Counted from the stretch's first letter, positions 26,901 to 38,215 are shown. The stretch is DNA of 64,000 nt from Castanea sativa (GCF_040712315.1 NC_134017.1:2448001-2512000); one strand, 5' to 3'. Notes: generated by a model not told the origin, from the letters alone. Translations and numbers: made by a program.

Positions 26901-28235
26901 AAAAAGTCAAACAGCCACCAAAGAAACAAATATTACCTATATTCTACCAGAAAGAACAAAGAATATGAATGATTTTGAATTGCACAGCTGCTACAATTCG
27001 AATGGCAAAGTCCAAGAATCCAAGCCAAGCACAATAGACCAACACGTATCTTTTTATAGTATCACCCTTTGTTACACATAATAGTTACAGAGATCAACAA
27101 TAATTCCATAACACAGGCATCCACAACATAAGCTAAAACATTCAACCCCAGGAAGCAAGACCAGTTGTAGGGATCGATGGCAACCCTGCTTGGTTCAATA
27201 TCCAAATTAAGTTACAATCACACAAAACCATATTTTTTAACTAACATATCAATAAGCATCTATTACGTACTAAGTATAAAGGTCATCCCAATCATTGACA
27301 GGATATAAAATAATGGCTTCTCCTCTATTAATTTGCTTCCCAATCTGGGGTAGTTTAGCCAAGAAGAAAGATAATCCTCTTTCACTTTGTGAAGATTACA
27401 CATTAGAGTATTTCATTTGTGTGGAAATTTAATTTTGGATGCTCAATCCTTAGGGTTTGTTTGGTATGGAGGGGGTGTAAAGAGGGGACAGGGATGGGTG
27501 GGGTTAGAAAATTTTGGGGAATATTTAGAAAAGGGAAGGGGGGGGGGAGGGGAAGAGAGTTAGGGACAGAAAATACAATACACAACACCAATCTCACTAT
27601 TTACCCTATTTCTTTCTCGACAAGCTGCAGTCATGAGATTTCACTGAAACTGGAATCCTCTACCTTTTCTCTTCCCCCTTTTACCACCTGTGATGTTACA
27701 TTTTATATGTATATTTTTTGTTGTATTGGATGAAAATGGAATCTTCTTCTTTTTCTTTTCCCCCCTTTTGACACCTGTGATGTTACATTCTGATTGAATC
27801 AATATCTCTCACTAATAAAATTTGCTTCTATACCATATCCTTGAACAAATGAAGAAAGAATGGATCACAGAGTTAATATTAAAAATGAAGTAAAGCCTGG
27901 TGCAAAGTAAAAACTTAGACCCACTACAGCGTCATTGCATCTATCACTATTAAATAACGGAAAACAGGTAAATGAAATAACGCCATGTGTGAATCTATGT
28001 GCATTTGCATACTGAAAAATATATCTATCTATTTATAAATATTATCAATAGTAAAGGAAAAACCTCATTGACTCTGAAACATTTCGGCAAGATCTCTCAA
28101 ATCTTAGTATCAGATCAGGAATAGGCATCAAACCTGCAAAGAAAATTAACTATAGAAGTAAGGATGTGAAAAATGTTAATATGCTACGACTAGCACTATT
28201 GCAAGATTTCGACAAAAGCAATAACCCATATAACA

Positions 28236-28270
<35 letters not shown>

Positions 28271-29840
28271 TATATTCCCCAAGTGACAGAATTTCAAGCT
28301 GAGAACACTTTTCTGAATGAACAACCATTTCATCCCTGCCACAACCAGGTCACCAGCCAAATAAACTAGAAAAACTCAATAACAAATTATTTCAATGAAC
28401 TATGAAGGCATCATTTAAAAGAAAGGTGATGTTGGAATAATTTTGAGTATTGCAAAATAGTACAAAAAGGTTAATTCAAGCACCTTGAATAGCAGAATCA
28501 AGTAGCGATGCAAATAGAGCAAAAGTTGTATCTCCAACATCAGCGAATGAGTCATCCTCATGCTTACAAGCTTTAAGAGATTGTGTCCTTGCAGGAGTTC
28601 CATGACCATCAATGGATGATCTCCATTTAGAAGCAGATTGTGTCCTTGCAGGAGTTCCTTCTGAGTGATCAGCAACAATGCTCTCAGCCTCTTGTTTAAT
28701 ATTTTCAAGAAAAAGGGCTGCATTAGTTGGGCTATGGATACTCTGTCCATCATACAATAGCCTGGATTCACTGAACTTTGAGGCTGAATGTTCTCGAAGG
28801 GGCGATATGCTTGTAGCTGAGTGCCTTTTCCTGTACACATTACATCTTTATATAATGGTATAGACATAACAGAAAGCACAGCTAATTTCACACAATAATA
28901 ATTCCGAAGTGAAATAAGTATGTGATTTGGATTTCCAATAAATATACTTGAAAGGCCCAATACCAAGATTTACCACTATACAATACCTATTCAAAATACA
29001 TTATTACATATAAACAGAAGCCCATAAAGGCATTAGTTATAAAGGCAATCAAATGCTCACAAAAAGAGCAATAGTAGGTGCTACATGTACTTGACTTCAA
29101 ATCTTATCACAAACATCTACCTTAAAATTAGTTCCAAGTCGATTTAAATGTTCTCAACAAAAGTAAGCTGTTTAAAAAAAGTGACCCAAAAATATAGTCT
29201 AAATTACATTTTTATTTCAATTCAATAAGGAGGAGGAATTCATTGGAAATACCAAAAGGTGCCAGTTGAGCTACAAGACTCTTAGCCCAAAACATAGTCT
29301 AATTACTTAACATGAAATGGCATTCCACTCATACACCAAAAAAAAAAAATACACATGGCCGCGTGTGTGTGTAACTTAACGCTTAAAAACTACAAATGTA
29401 TGTATATAGATAAGTGTTCAAACTACCAAGGAATTGGGAATTGGCCACATTCATCTTCTACATAGCATATCATGTACCAAGTCAATTGGCATCAATGGGT
29501 ACACTCAAGAATCGCAACAATCTACGCAAATAAGCATGAAAATTAAATTTCAACAACTCAACAAGTAAGTTAAGAGGAAAATCATGGACTTCATTAGAAT
29601 GATTCTCTTTCACCTATTCTACTTTGAAGTGTATATATATATAATGCAAAACTTCATATATCCCAGAAGCATTTGTTAAACTCTTTCAAACCCTAAAAAT
29701 ATTTTCAGAACAAAGAAAGATTGAGGCATCGATATATGATAATGTGAAGTGTACCCGTAACGGCGAAATTGCTCTCTGACAGTGAGGTCATTAGGGTTCA
29801 TGTTGCTAGGAGAAGTGTCCATGTCCATGTCGACGTCCAT
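8930..29840 (-). CDS. NUP107: Nuclear pore complex protein NUP107, complete, 24 exons
   Basis: Scaffold subunit of the Y-shaped (Nup107-160) complex of the nuclear pore. Coding exons, 5' to 3': 29840-29755, 28830-28484, 28133-28064, 26879-26713, 22190-22159, 22028-21903, 21151-20993, 20623-20531, 20452-20285, 19857-19759, 18830-18595, 18498-18441, 17156-17068, 16616-16485, 14928-14806, 13159-13061, 12948-12760, 12356-12182, 12071-11915, 11755-11553, 10639-10498, 10154-9994, 9834-9718, 8998-8930. All have GT-AG borders and joining phases, giving 1098 residues; Arabidopsis NUP107 is about 1080. Family landmarks include [114 protein letters not shown] and [11 protein letters not shown]. Exon 5 is a 32-base microexon. 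The exon 4 donor (GTTAAG) is the weakest call; it adds about 15 residues against Arabidopsis. The start gives [13 protein letters not shown], as expected. No break was seen, so it is probably functional. Confidence 0.96.
9053..9068. repeat. G homopolymer
   Basis: Sixteen G in a row in the last intron of NUP107. A comparable C run lies at about 16700-16718 in another intron. Both are prone to assembly length errors. Confidence 0.9.
13830..13910 (+). mobile_element. LINE 3' tail relic
   Basis: The stretch GTACAGTTCCTGTGTACTG ... CCATATCAATAAAG resembles the 3' tail of the LINE fragment at 15171-16127 (GTACACTTCCTGTGTCCTA ... CTATATCAATAAAG). It lies in NUP107 intron 15, antisense to the gene. 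Only the tail is recognisable and the left boundary is unknown. Confidence 0.45.
14229..14433. mobile_element. MITE (family shared with 37190-37461)
   Basis: Bounded by GTGCGTTTGGATAC on the left and CCAAACGGAGCC on the right, an imperfect terminal inverted repeat of the GTTTGG type. A possible 3 bp TAG duplication flanks it. Inside are CTTATTTTGCTGAAAACTG and paired CTGTTCAC/CTGTTCATGG motifs. Read in reverse, the element at 37190-37461 has the same end (GTTTGGATAG..CTTATTGCTGAAAA), so these are two copies of one family. No coding content. In NUP107 intron 15. Confidence 0.65.
15171..16127 (+). mobile_element. 5'-truncated L1-type LINE fragment
   Basis: Flanked by the 10 bp direct duplication AAGGGAAGTT at 15161-15170 and 16128-16137. 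The content is the 3' end of a plant L1 ORF2. The downstream region encodes a zinc-binding reverse-transcriptase tail (zf-RVT) with WCYMCKCNG and DHLFLHC at about 15650-15705, then [11 protein letters not shown], in more than one frame because of stops and frameshifts. It ends with ATATCAATAAAG and an A-run at 16105-16112, followed by a G-rich tail. It lies in NUP107 intron 14, antisense to the host gene, and is non-functional. Confidence 0.82.
17390..17856 (+). mobile_element. LINE 3' end fragment
   Basis: Contains the decayed end of an L1-type ORF2. The stretch around 17590-17725 reads [23 protein letters not shown], like the typical ORF2 C-terminus, followed by a T-rich tail and an A-run at 17846-17855. 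The left boundary is approximate and no target duplication was found. In NUP107 intron 12, antisense to the gene. Confidence 0.6.
17981..18056. repeat. 34 bp perfect hairpin with 8 base loop
   Basis: Arms 17981-18014 and 18023-18056 are exact reverse complements over 34 bases, separated by GAGTGCTT. The sequence is not low-complexity. It lies in NUP107 intron 12 (17157-18440) and would form a stable stem in RNA from either strand. It could be a recent template-switch or fold-back event, a young small-RNA hairpin, or an assembly fold-back artefact. Confidence 0.93.
22249..22755. repeat. tandem duplication, two copies about 230 bp, offset about 277
   Basis: Copy one spans about 22249-22475 and copy two about 22526-22755. 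Both contain ATGGCCTTGTCATCAAAACC, GGCAACAAGAAGGCATGTTG, AGCAATATTTCT and AACTGCCACCATGA. By eye they differ at roughly one base in ten plus small indels. The pair lies in the long NUP107 intron 4, just 5' of microexon 5. Confidence 0.85.
23779..26140 (+). mobile_element. 5'-truncated L1-type LINE with reverse transcriptase
   Basis: A non-LTR retrotransposon copy, antisense to NUP107 and inside intron 4. Reverse transcriptase runs from about 23786: [52 protein letters not shown] and GLRQG, then a frameshift near 24300. The [10 protein letters not shown] catalytic motif is at about 24440. The thumb/connection region runs to a stop at 24984. The zf-RVT tail ([19 protein letters not shown]) lies at about 25640-25700. 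A poly-A tract ends it at 26125-26140. A likely 7 bp target duplication, ATTGATG, flanks it (23772-23778 and 26140-26146). The endonuclease domain is absent and several frameshifts and stops make it inactive. Confidence 0.85.
27651..27788. repeat. short direct duplication in NUP107 intron 3
   Basis: Two imperfect copies of about 55 bases (27651-27702 and 27735-27788), each with TGGAATC-TCT, a T/C-rich stretch and ACCTGTGATGTTACATT. A G-rich stretch (27460-27560, with GGGTTTGTTTGGTATGG) just upstream resembles one end of a MITE, but the other end was not found. Confidence 0.6.
28238..28266. repeat. CA dinucleotide microsatellite
   Basis: Uninterrupted CA run of about 28 bases in NUP107 intron 2. 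Confidence 0.9.
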
Positions 29841-31628
29841 TTCTGCTTCCGATACGTCGTCGTTTTTGGTCAGAAGCTTTTGGACTTGGAGCTCAGCAAG
29901 GCTTAAACCCTAGAAAGACTAATTCTATAAACAAATGTAAAACCCTGGTTCAGGCAGATAGCTATAGGTACTGAAAGAGCCAAGAGAAGAAGTAAAAAGT
30001 GACTGTGGGGTTGGGTCAAAGCGCAACGTTTTGCTTTTGAAATTTGCGTAGGTAATTATTAAGCGGTACCGGCATTGGGGCTATTGATAATAAGTTAATA
30101 ACCATTTGAAGGAGATTTTGATACAATTTTCTTGAGAATATAAAAAATTATTAAAATAATTTTTTTTTTTTCATAAAAATTTTTTAAATAGTTTTTAAAT
30201 TAATACTTTTAAGACATTCGTTAATATTTTCTTTAAAAAAATGTCTTGTAAAAAAAATAAATAAATAAGGGAAATGTTATTAATTTCACTTTATAAACAT
30301 TTTAAATTTTAAGCTACTTGAGTTGAGGTTTGGGTAAATGCCTAGATACTACTAAAATTTTAAAAATATCGAATTTACTCTCTAAGCACGAATATACTTA
30401 AACACCATTTGAAAGTTCTCTACTTTTTTTTTTTTTTTTAAGTTTTTTGCTTTCTTTCAGTAGATCCTGTTAATTGTATAGGTCAATCAGTGACAACATT
30501 ACAATTATATAGACAAAGGAGAGTTTGCATGAGTGGTTTTACGAAGATATATTGCATTGTAACAATTATAAAAATGATTGGGTAATTAATGATAGATAAA
30601 TAGATGTCTGAGATGGAGAAAGAAGTTGGAAGTGCATGGAATTTTTCAAATATTGCAAATTGGATATTTTTTATAAAATTTAAAAAAAAAAAATTAATTC
30701 TACCTTGTATTAACCCAAACCTCATCAAGTTTTTATCTTTTTAGAAGAACACATGATGTTATTTAAATTCTTATTTTATCCTACAGATGAATCCCAATTG
30801 ATTTTAAATGATACAATATATTATATTTTAGTTTATATATAAACTAACCTCATGCATGTGTTTAAATTTTTTTTCTTTTTGGTTTTTTGATTATATTGTG
30901 TACTTTATAAAATTATAAATTTAAAAAAAAACTATTTGATAAAAATATACTAATTACAATGATAATATTGTGAGAAAATGTCAGTACTACCTTGGATGAT
31001 CTTAATTTGAATTTCTTTGACATTGTTTCCTTCATATTCAGAATAAATAATGATTAGACTATTAGGACTCTCCTTTAAGTGTTGGATTGAACTTTTTACT
31101 TTAGCTCACAAATTTAGTAGCAACCTTCAATTGTTTCTTCTCTACATTTAAAATGGTAATTTTAAACTGATTGTATGACCTCCATAGTTTGCAAACATAG
31201 TTTCTTATGTGATTCTAGATAATCCATAGAAGGTATCATTTGTAGTTGGAATGAAGCTATATCAATGTGGAGAATGTTAAAATTTTTAGTAATTTTCAGG
31301 CTGTTATAATGTGCAAAAATGATCAATGGGTGAAAAGTGAAAACTAGAACTAGTAGACGCTGATAATGAATCCATCAATTGACTTATTTTAATCATTTAC
31401 TTCAGTGAAAAAATCTAAGATTAAAGATTTTTCCTTTAGTTTTTATAAAAATGTTATTATAAAAATTCTATTCTGTTTCGTTGTGTGATAATTTTTTAAT
31501 TCAAGTTTTTCTATTTGGTGGTACCTATAAATTCCTTCAAAATTTGCATGATTTTTGGTTGAACTCATAAAATTTTGCCACATTAGCTTTTGAGGTCTTA
31601 CAATTTTTCATGTCAAATGCCATTTAGA
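29841..31628. other. upstream flank of NUP107 and intergenic DNA
   Basis: AT-rich. The first 150 bases or so next to the NUP107 ATG probably hold its 5' UTR and promoter, but no convincing TATA box was seen. Beyond that there are no ORFs with protein similarity and no element ends that I could define. Confidence 0.4.
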
Positions 31629-32022
31629 ATTTGTGGCCAAAATGGCAATACCCCTTTCAGACAAACTTTTCAGCAAAATGCCCCTTCTCTGAAACTATTT
31701 AGGGATATGTCCTTATTTGAAACTCGATTTTTAGAAAATCGAGTTATAGAGGAAAATGACTTAAATTTTTTTTTTTTTTTTTTTTGTGAAACTCGAGTTC
31801 CACTTGAATATTCCTTGGAACGGAACTCGAGTTCCACAAAAAAAATTTTCTTAAGTTATTTTCCTCTATAACTCGATTGTCTAAAAATCAAGTTTTACAT
31901 TGAAACTCAATTTTCTAAAAATCAAGTTTCAAAACAGGGGCATGTCCCTAAATAGTTTCAAACAGGGGGAATTTTGCTGGAAAGTTTGTGAGAAATGGGT
32001 AAAACTCCATTTTGGCCTAGAA
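31629..32022. mobile_element. fold-back (long inverted repeat) element
   Basis: The left half (about 31635-31790) and right half (about 31840-32017) are imperfect reverse complements. The outer ends are GGCCAAAATGG and CCATTTTGGCC. Inside, AACTATTTAGGGA-ATGTCC, GAAACTCGATTTTTAGAAAATCGAG and ATAGAGGAAAATGACTTAA pair with their inverted counterparts. At the centre lie two copies of GGAACTCGAGTTCCAC or its relative. TAGAAT occurs near both outer ends but not directly adjacent on the left, so the target duplication is uncertain. No coding content. Confidence 0.75.
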
Positions 32023-32330
32023 TGTATTTTTGATGATTTGACCTATGATCCTTCATAATTAAGGAGGCGTTATGGAAATTTCTTTAGTGATGATGTTGCT
32101 CATGGTCGAAGAAAAAATGAGAGTGACTCTCCCAGCAACTCAGAATGTAAGTCCCATAAGTCCTATGGTAACTCATACAAAGGTTCTCACACAGTTTCCA
32201 CAACAAATAGCATAGTGACTACCTCAATGACTTTGATGAGTCCAAACAAGTTCTTGTCAGTACACTTAGGTGAGATTTTTTATCTTCAAATAATTGGCAA
32301 TACAATTATCATGGAATTTATTATAGCATG

Positions 32331-33102
32331 TGTGGGGGGTAAAAACTCTTGAATATACATTTGGGCTTTGGGTCTGATTGGTTGGTACCAGTTTGTTTTG
32401 ATTAGGGCCTTTAGGCCCACAAGTTAGTCTGTACTGCAGAGGTCCGAGGAGTTTTCCGAGGAGGAATGTCTCCTCGGACAGACTCGGCAATGACCCTAGG
32501 ACTTACTAAAGGGGTTAGAGACAAGTTTCTAGAAAAACTGATGGGTAAGAGGGTGATCCAAGCACCCTTTAGAAGCAAGGATGTGTGAGAAATATCTGAG
32601 GAAAAAGCTGCTACCACCACATTAAAGACCCTGCATCTACCTCTCTGGCCGCATTAATGGGAAAGTGACCTCTGAACAGTAGAATTCAGCCTTGCTGCTA
32701 TTATTTAAAGACTTCAAGAATGTGGCGGATGGGACAAGTATCCAAGGGAAAGATTTGTGTGACACGTGGATGAACCAGTAAAGAAGAAGTATATAAGGAA
32801 ACGAGAGAGGAAAGAGAGGGGGATCTGCACTTTCTGCTGAGAAAAATAGGAACTAAGAATTGTAAACTTTGATATAGAAAGAGAATATTTATATTACTTG
32901 TCCTTGGCTTACGTCCGAGGAGGTCTCTTTGTCATATTCGTTTATCATTAGCATCGATTGTAGCTCTCTAGCCTGCTAATCGAACTTCCAACATCCCGAA
33001 CCAAGACTTCCAAATCCATACTTTACAAATTTTATTGCATAAGGCTCATTGGGCGTGAGTCCAACACTTGTTTTTGGGTCCAGGTACAATTGTGCGCTTA
33101 CA
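32331..33102 (+). mobile_element. solo LTR, 772 bp, related to the Tat element LTR
   Basis: Starts TGTGGGGGGTAAAAAC and ends GTACAATTGTGCGCTTACA, flanked by the 5 bp duplication GCATG at 32326-32330 and 33103-33107. The last 17 or so bases match the end of the full-length Tat element LTR read on its coding strand. Further shared features are TCCGAGGAGG, TTTACAAATTT and a TATA-like AGTATATAAGG at about 32787. No internal domain adjoins it, so it is a solo LTR from a sister family. Confidence 0.88.
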
Positions 33103-33107
33103 GCATG

Positions 33108-35220
33108 ATAACTGTAAAGCAAACTACTATAAATTATTATCACATAGCCATGAATTTTGATTCTATATATTTATTATACCAAGCAATGCTTGATGCTTTT
33201 GAATCTTTCAGATTCTATCCTATATGTTTGATTATCATGAATAATCTATTGTTTCAAGTTTAGGTTATCCATGATACTCAGATTCAAAGTTTGAGCTTTT
33301 AGATTGAGTTTTTGTATAAAGTGATTGCATCGTTGTGGTGCCATTCATTGCTTTGAGAAGCACAAATTTGACTTGAATGAAATAAGATGGTCTAAATTTT
33401 ATATGAATGAAATAAGATGCATGTGGCAGTGTTGTCAATTGCCATTACTCTGTATTATATACTATATATTAACTCTAAGACAAAATGACATAGCTCTTCA
33501 TTATGAATAAGTTTGAAAAGCTCCAAACCAATTTAAAGCCAAACTTTGTCTGAACAAGAATGCATGTTTTTATTAGTTCTTGCCTTTCCATTATGAGTTC
33601 TTGCATTCTTATCTATCCAGATAAGGTATATACTAAAGTGGGATAGAGAGAGTGAGATAAAAGATTTGAACTCAATTACGACACCATTTCAAGGGAGGCA
33701 AATCACAATACAGGTTTTCGAATAAATATTTGAATAAACCTCGATCAAGTATTTTTCTTATCTTCACGATATTAATCCAATTCAAACCTAATTTCCATTC
33801 ACAAATGGTTAAATTATTAATTTTCATGATCTTTAAATGTAGAACCAAAATTAATCCCATATCTAGATTTCAATTAAACCTAGTCAATTTCGATCAACCC
33901 TCATAAAAATTAACAAAAACAAGGTCTAACCTGGAAAACCATGAAATCACTTAATTTAGTTAGTAAAATTCAAGAGTAGGATAAAATACGGTATCAAGAT
34001 TGTTTGCTATTAGTACTTTAATTGATATTGTTATAAAATTGAATTTGTGTATAATTTATATGTTTATAATTATTATATTTATAATTTAGTGCAAAACTCA
34101 AATACAGTACTTTAAGTATCCCTTTTAAATTTCTGCCAAAAATGACATTAAAATGTCTTTTTTCTTTTTTCTCTTTTCCCTTCATCCCCTAGACTATGAG
34201 AACAGCTTATTGCTTCAATTTAGAAGGCAGCTTAGAATTTGTTTTGTTTTGATACTTTAAAATAAAATTTTGAACCCCCTGACCCAATTTTTTTTAAGTC
34301 CAATTGAAATAAGCTTGAATATGATCCTCTTGACAATACCTTAAACTTTTTAAAACAGGGAAAAAAAAAACAACAACAAACCAATTTGATCTAATAGGCC
34401 AAAAAAGTAGTATGCCCAACATCAAAATTAGAAATTTCAAGAAAGCACAAATTTGACAAAAATTACTTATTACTTCTTTGCTTTGACTTATAAATTTTAT
34501 TATGTTATTTGTTGAGTGTAGATTAATTGGGGCCATGGGCCAATAAGTTATTGGGTAGCAATGTTACACTAAAAGACAATTAAACAATTAGACAATGGTG
34601 ATTCTAAAAAATAGAAAAAGAAAATAGACAAGAGGTGTGGTATAGGGGTGCGATTGAGTGAAGATAAATGCAAATGTTAACATATCAAAAAATTTCGTAA
34701 TACAATTACAAAGATCAATAGTTGTCAAAGTTGAATTGATAAATAAAATAATTGTAGTGAGTAAAGACATAAACTAATAGATAAAAACATTTTAAGCAAT
34801 AATAATCAAAGTTCACTTATAACAACAATGATTAATATGTTATTGCTTATCAAAAAAAAAATTGTATTTAGAAACAATAGATAATTTCTAAAATTTAATC
34901 TTAACAACAATAATTAATATGTTTATTGTATTAAGAAATAATATATAAAGTGAACTTATAGTTTTATTTTTTTTGGTTCTCTTGCCAACATTAGGTACAA
35001 ATTTGTAATAAAAAAACCACCTAAACTACAAAATCCATACCTTACTCAAGATTAATTTTCTTAGTTTAAATTTCTGAGTTCTTAATGACCTCCCTAGGAA
35101 AAAAAATCCTATAGCAAGCACTATGCTCTGGTTGATGTTAAGAAGAACTCACCAAACATTAGAGCCATCTCCCAATATTGACCCAGGTGACTTCGATAAT
35201 TATTTCTTCTAGCTGCTAGG
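33108..35220. other. intergenic, no gene seen
   Basis: AT-rich with short ORFs lacking recognisable similarity. No RNA gene, element end or repeat array could be supported. Confidence 0.5.
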
Positions 35221-36390
35221 GCTATCCATGGGTTGGTTTAGTTGAGTTTGTGCCTAACCCGGACTTGATCTAACTTTGTTAGGTGACAAATTGAAGGACC
35301 TACCGTTGATCGATACGGTGATCAGATCGGTTCGAGTTGGGCTTTGCATGGGTTGAATTAGTTTCGGTTGGAACTGAGAAGGCAGTGGCAATCGGTAAAT
35401 CTCGTTGGAGATTTCAAATTTCCTCCCGATCTCACCGGAGATCAAAAGATCTCGACTAGATTTAGGTAGAGATCTCAAGATCTCGGCCAGATTTGGGCCG
35501 AGATCTTGTGATCTCCATTAGATCTGGGGGAAGATCACCTATGAAGCACGGGTGCGGCGTTTGGGCCGCCGCACCCGCGTCGGACGCGGCCGGACGCGGC
35601 GACGCGCAGGCGACGCCGCTGCCTGCGCGTCCGTGCCGCGTCCGGCAATAAAAAAACATTTTTTTCGGCGCGATTCGCGCCGATACGGCGCCGATTCGGG
35701 CCGACGCGCGCGAAATCGCGCCGATTCGGCCCGAATCGGTCGGTATCGGTGAAATCGGTCTGGCCGAAATCGGCCGATACCGGCCGATACCGGCGAAATC
35801 GGCCGATATAGGCCGAAATCTGCCGATATCGGCCGATACCGGCCGAAATTCAAAAAAAAAAAAAAAAACAACAACAACAACAGGTGCGTATGGCTGGAAA
35901 AAAAAAAAAAAAAAAAAGGTGCAAACGCACCGTTTTGAAAAAAACCAAGACCCAACCCTCTCCTTCTTCATTTTTCTTGAGTCTCTCTCCCACTCTCTAC
36001 CTTCACTCTTCAGCTAGGCTCTCTCCTATTCTCTGTATTCTAGTTATTATTTACCATTGCTCTTAAATTTGGTATATATTTATATAATGTAAAAAAAGTA
36101 TGTTTAGCAATATATTAAAAATATAAATAAAAATATTTTTAATAATTTTTTAATCGCCGCACCCCGCCGCACCCGCACCCTACTTTTTCAAAAATTGCCG
36201 AGTCCCGCACCCGCACCCGAATCCCGAAACGCACCCGTGCTTCATAGAAGATCACAATATTTTTGCCAAATCTAGGTGGAATCTTGGACGACACTGTGAT
36301 TGGGTCTGGTGGCTGGGTCTGGTGGGCAGCCATTGTCACTGCTGCAAAAGGCCCATGGTTGGCCACCGTTGAACTTGGCCTAACCCATGG
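35221..36390. mobile_element. possible outer TIR element carrying the hAT insertion
   Basis: The sequence on both sides of the hAT-like element (35221-35538 and 36248-36390) is rich in AGATCTCG-type motifs. It begins near CCATGGGTTGG and ends near CCTAACCCATGGG, an inverted pair. This suggests an older element split by the later insertion. Ends and duplication are not established. Confidence 0.3.
35539..36247. mobile_element. hAT-like non-autonomous element, GC-rich copy 1
   Basis: Ends are CTATGAAGCACGGGTGCG at the left and its exact reverse complement at the right (18 bp), flanked by the 8 bp duplication AAGATCAC at 35531-35538 and 36248-36255. An 8 bp duplication is the hAT hallmark. The left half is strikingly CpG-rich for this window. 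It has a degenerate short-period repeat (35690-35850) built from GGCCGATA and GGCCGAAATC units. The right half is AT-rich, then ends with another GC-rich stretch of CGCACCC repeats. No transposase is encoded; long ORFs here come from the GC repeats. A second copy lies at 48843-49346 in the opposite orientation. Confidence 0.85.
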
Positions 36391-36680
36391 GAATATCTTA
36401 ACTCAATATACAGAATGTTGTTTCCCAACCCAGATCATTGCCGCTCGCCACTCGAACCATCAAGGTCGCTCAAAGAACAAACCTATGGTTTTCTTGTTTT
36501 GAATAAAATTAAGGAAGAAGAAACAAACTAAAAGAATTTAGAAGACCCAACTCCCTTAGACTAATCCATGTAGACTACACCCCCAAAACCTTCACCCACT
36601 GCACGATCCATGAGAAACACGATCCATGAGAAACCAGACAAAGCGCCTGGGAATTCATTCCAATAAAGAATTAGTGAACA

Positions 36681-36977
36681 TCAAATAAAAAAAAGAGGAG
36701 CAATGTCCTCGGATAAGTCTTCTAACCAGACTTCTAAACCCGTACAATTCTTTGCCTTTTTGGCTAGTGCATCCGCAACAATGTTGCATTTACGATTCAC
36801 GTGGCAAAAATTATAAAACTCTAAACATGCAGCTTGGAGCCGTATATCTTCCAAAGTGTTCCCATAAACAGAGAAATCATAATTCCCTTGGGAAATGGCT
36901 TGAATAACCTCAGCAGAATCATCTTCAAAGATCACCTTCCTGAGTCCAAGTTCTTTTCTCCTCGTACAATCATACAT
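36681..36977 (-). pseudogene. RNase H-like (RVT_3 type) domain fragment
   Basis: The translation carries LGLRKVIFEDDSAEVIQAI and HVNRKCNIVADALAKKAK. These match the acidic D and the VxRxxNxxADxLAK core of the plant RVT_3 RNase H-like domain, found at the end of LINE polyproteins and in many plant genes. The fragment is about 98 residues and opens near MYDCTRRKE. The N-terminal strand with the first catalytic Asp is not seen. It is most likely a LINE or gene relic; no intact gene surrounds it. Confidence 0.6.
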
Positions 36978-37189
36978 CCACAGGCGGGACCAGATATATA
37001 TGGTTGACTAAAGAGCAAAGTGTATGAGAAATTGAGAGAAATAAGATTGATTTGATTAATTAGCAAAATTGCTACAACCTCTGTTTATATAAGAGGCAAA
37101 GAAGAAATAAAAGTAGCTTTCAAACTGTAAAATGACAGAGAGCTGAGGAATGCTAGGATTCTCATTAACTGAAAAATGAATTTTACACC

Positions 37190-37461
37190 AAGAATGTGTT
37201 TGGATAGTGCGTCCACGTCCATGTCCAGCGTCTGGGCTCCCTTTTTTTTTTTTTTTCCTTCCCAGCCGCAGTTGTTGACCAAGTCTTCCGTGAACAATGC
37301 ATTTGTGCACTGTTTACGGACCCACAAATTTTACTTTTCAGTCACTTTTTCATTAAAAATGGGTCCTGCAATATTATTCACACATTTTAAAATTATTTTG
37401 CTACAGTGTTTTCAGTTTTCAATTTTTAATTTTCAGCAATAAGTTCTATCCAAACAGACCC
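37190..37461. mobile_element. MITE (same family as 14229-14433)
   Basis: Terminal inverted repeat TGTTTGGATAG (37197-37207) and its exact reverse complement CTATCCAAACA (37446-37456). Near the right end, read in reverse, it shares CTTATTGCTGAAAA and AAAACTGAAAACA with the MITE in NUP107 intron 15. The inner part has a poly-T run and GTGCACTGTTTACGG. No coding content. The target duplication is unclear. Confidence 0.7.
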
Positions 37462-37807
37462 AAATGAATCAAGTAAAATAATCATAAAACAGAGCATGGC
37501 TCTAGGCGCGAAACAAGCTAACAGAATTGTAACTAACTATCCAATGGCAAATTGACAGCTGTCTCCTCTAACTGAATTCTTCTTTCCCTTTGCACGTGTG
37601 AATTGTGTGAGTTCATTAATCAAAACTCCCCGTTTTGAGCTTCTTCTTGCTTTGTCGTTTCACTCTTAAGTCTGCCTTTACCTCTGTCGTTTTGAGTTTC
37701 TTTGTTTTCAACACAAACTATGTGGATTTCCCGCCTAATAATCTAACTGACTAAAAGCACTCGTGCTCATGACAACTAAACTAATATCTATATACTACTA
37801 AAACTAA

Positions 37808-38215
37808 TAGCCTGTTTGGATGTTTAAAAAAAGAGGGAGAGTAGAGTAGAGAGAAGGAGAGTAATTCAATTACCTTGTTTGGGAGTTTTTTAAGGAAGGA
37901 AGGGGAGGAGTTTGGAGGGGTTTGAAGGGGTTTCAACTACCTCCAACCCCTCATTTTTAATTCCCCCAAATTGGAGAGATTTGGAGAGAGAGTAGAGCAC
38001 ATAAAATTATTGATAAAGTAAATTACCTAATTTACCCTTATTATATTTATAAAATTACAATGTTAAAAACAAGAGAAAGGGCTAATTACTCCCTTCTCCC
38101 TTACTAATTATAAAAACATCCAAACAAAGTGGAGGATAATCATTCTCCTCTACTCTCCTCTCCACTACTCCCCTCCCCTCTACTCTCCTCCCTCTCTAAA
38201 CTCCCAAACAGGCCA
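37808..38215. mobile_element. Tourist-like (PIF/Harbinger) MITE
   Basis: Terminal repeats TAGCCTGTTTGG (37808-37819) and CCAAACAGGCCA (38204-38215), imperfect by one base, flanked by the trinucleotide TAA at 37805-37807 and 38216-38218. The interior is purine-rich on the left (GGGAGAGTAGAG) and the complementary pyrimidine-rich type on the right (CTACTCTCCTC), so the whole 408 bp can fold. No ORF. Confidence 0.78.

Noticed and set aside
35462..35971. ORFs of 138-169 codons in the GC-rich region
   Set aside because: They come from the low-stop GC repeats of the hAT-like element; the translations are simple Arg/Pro/Ile-rich repeats with no domain.
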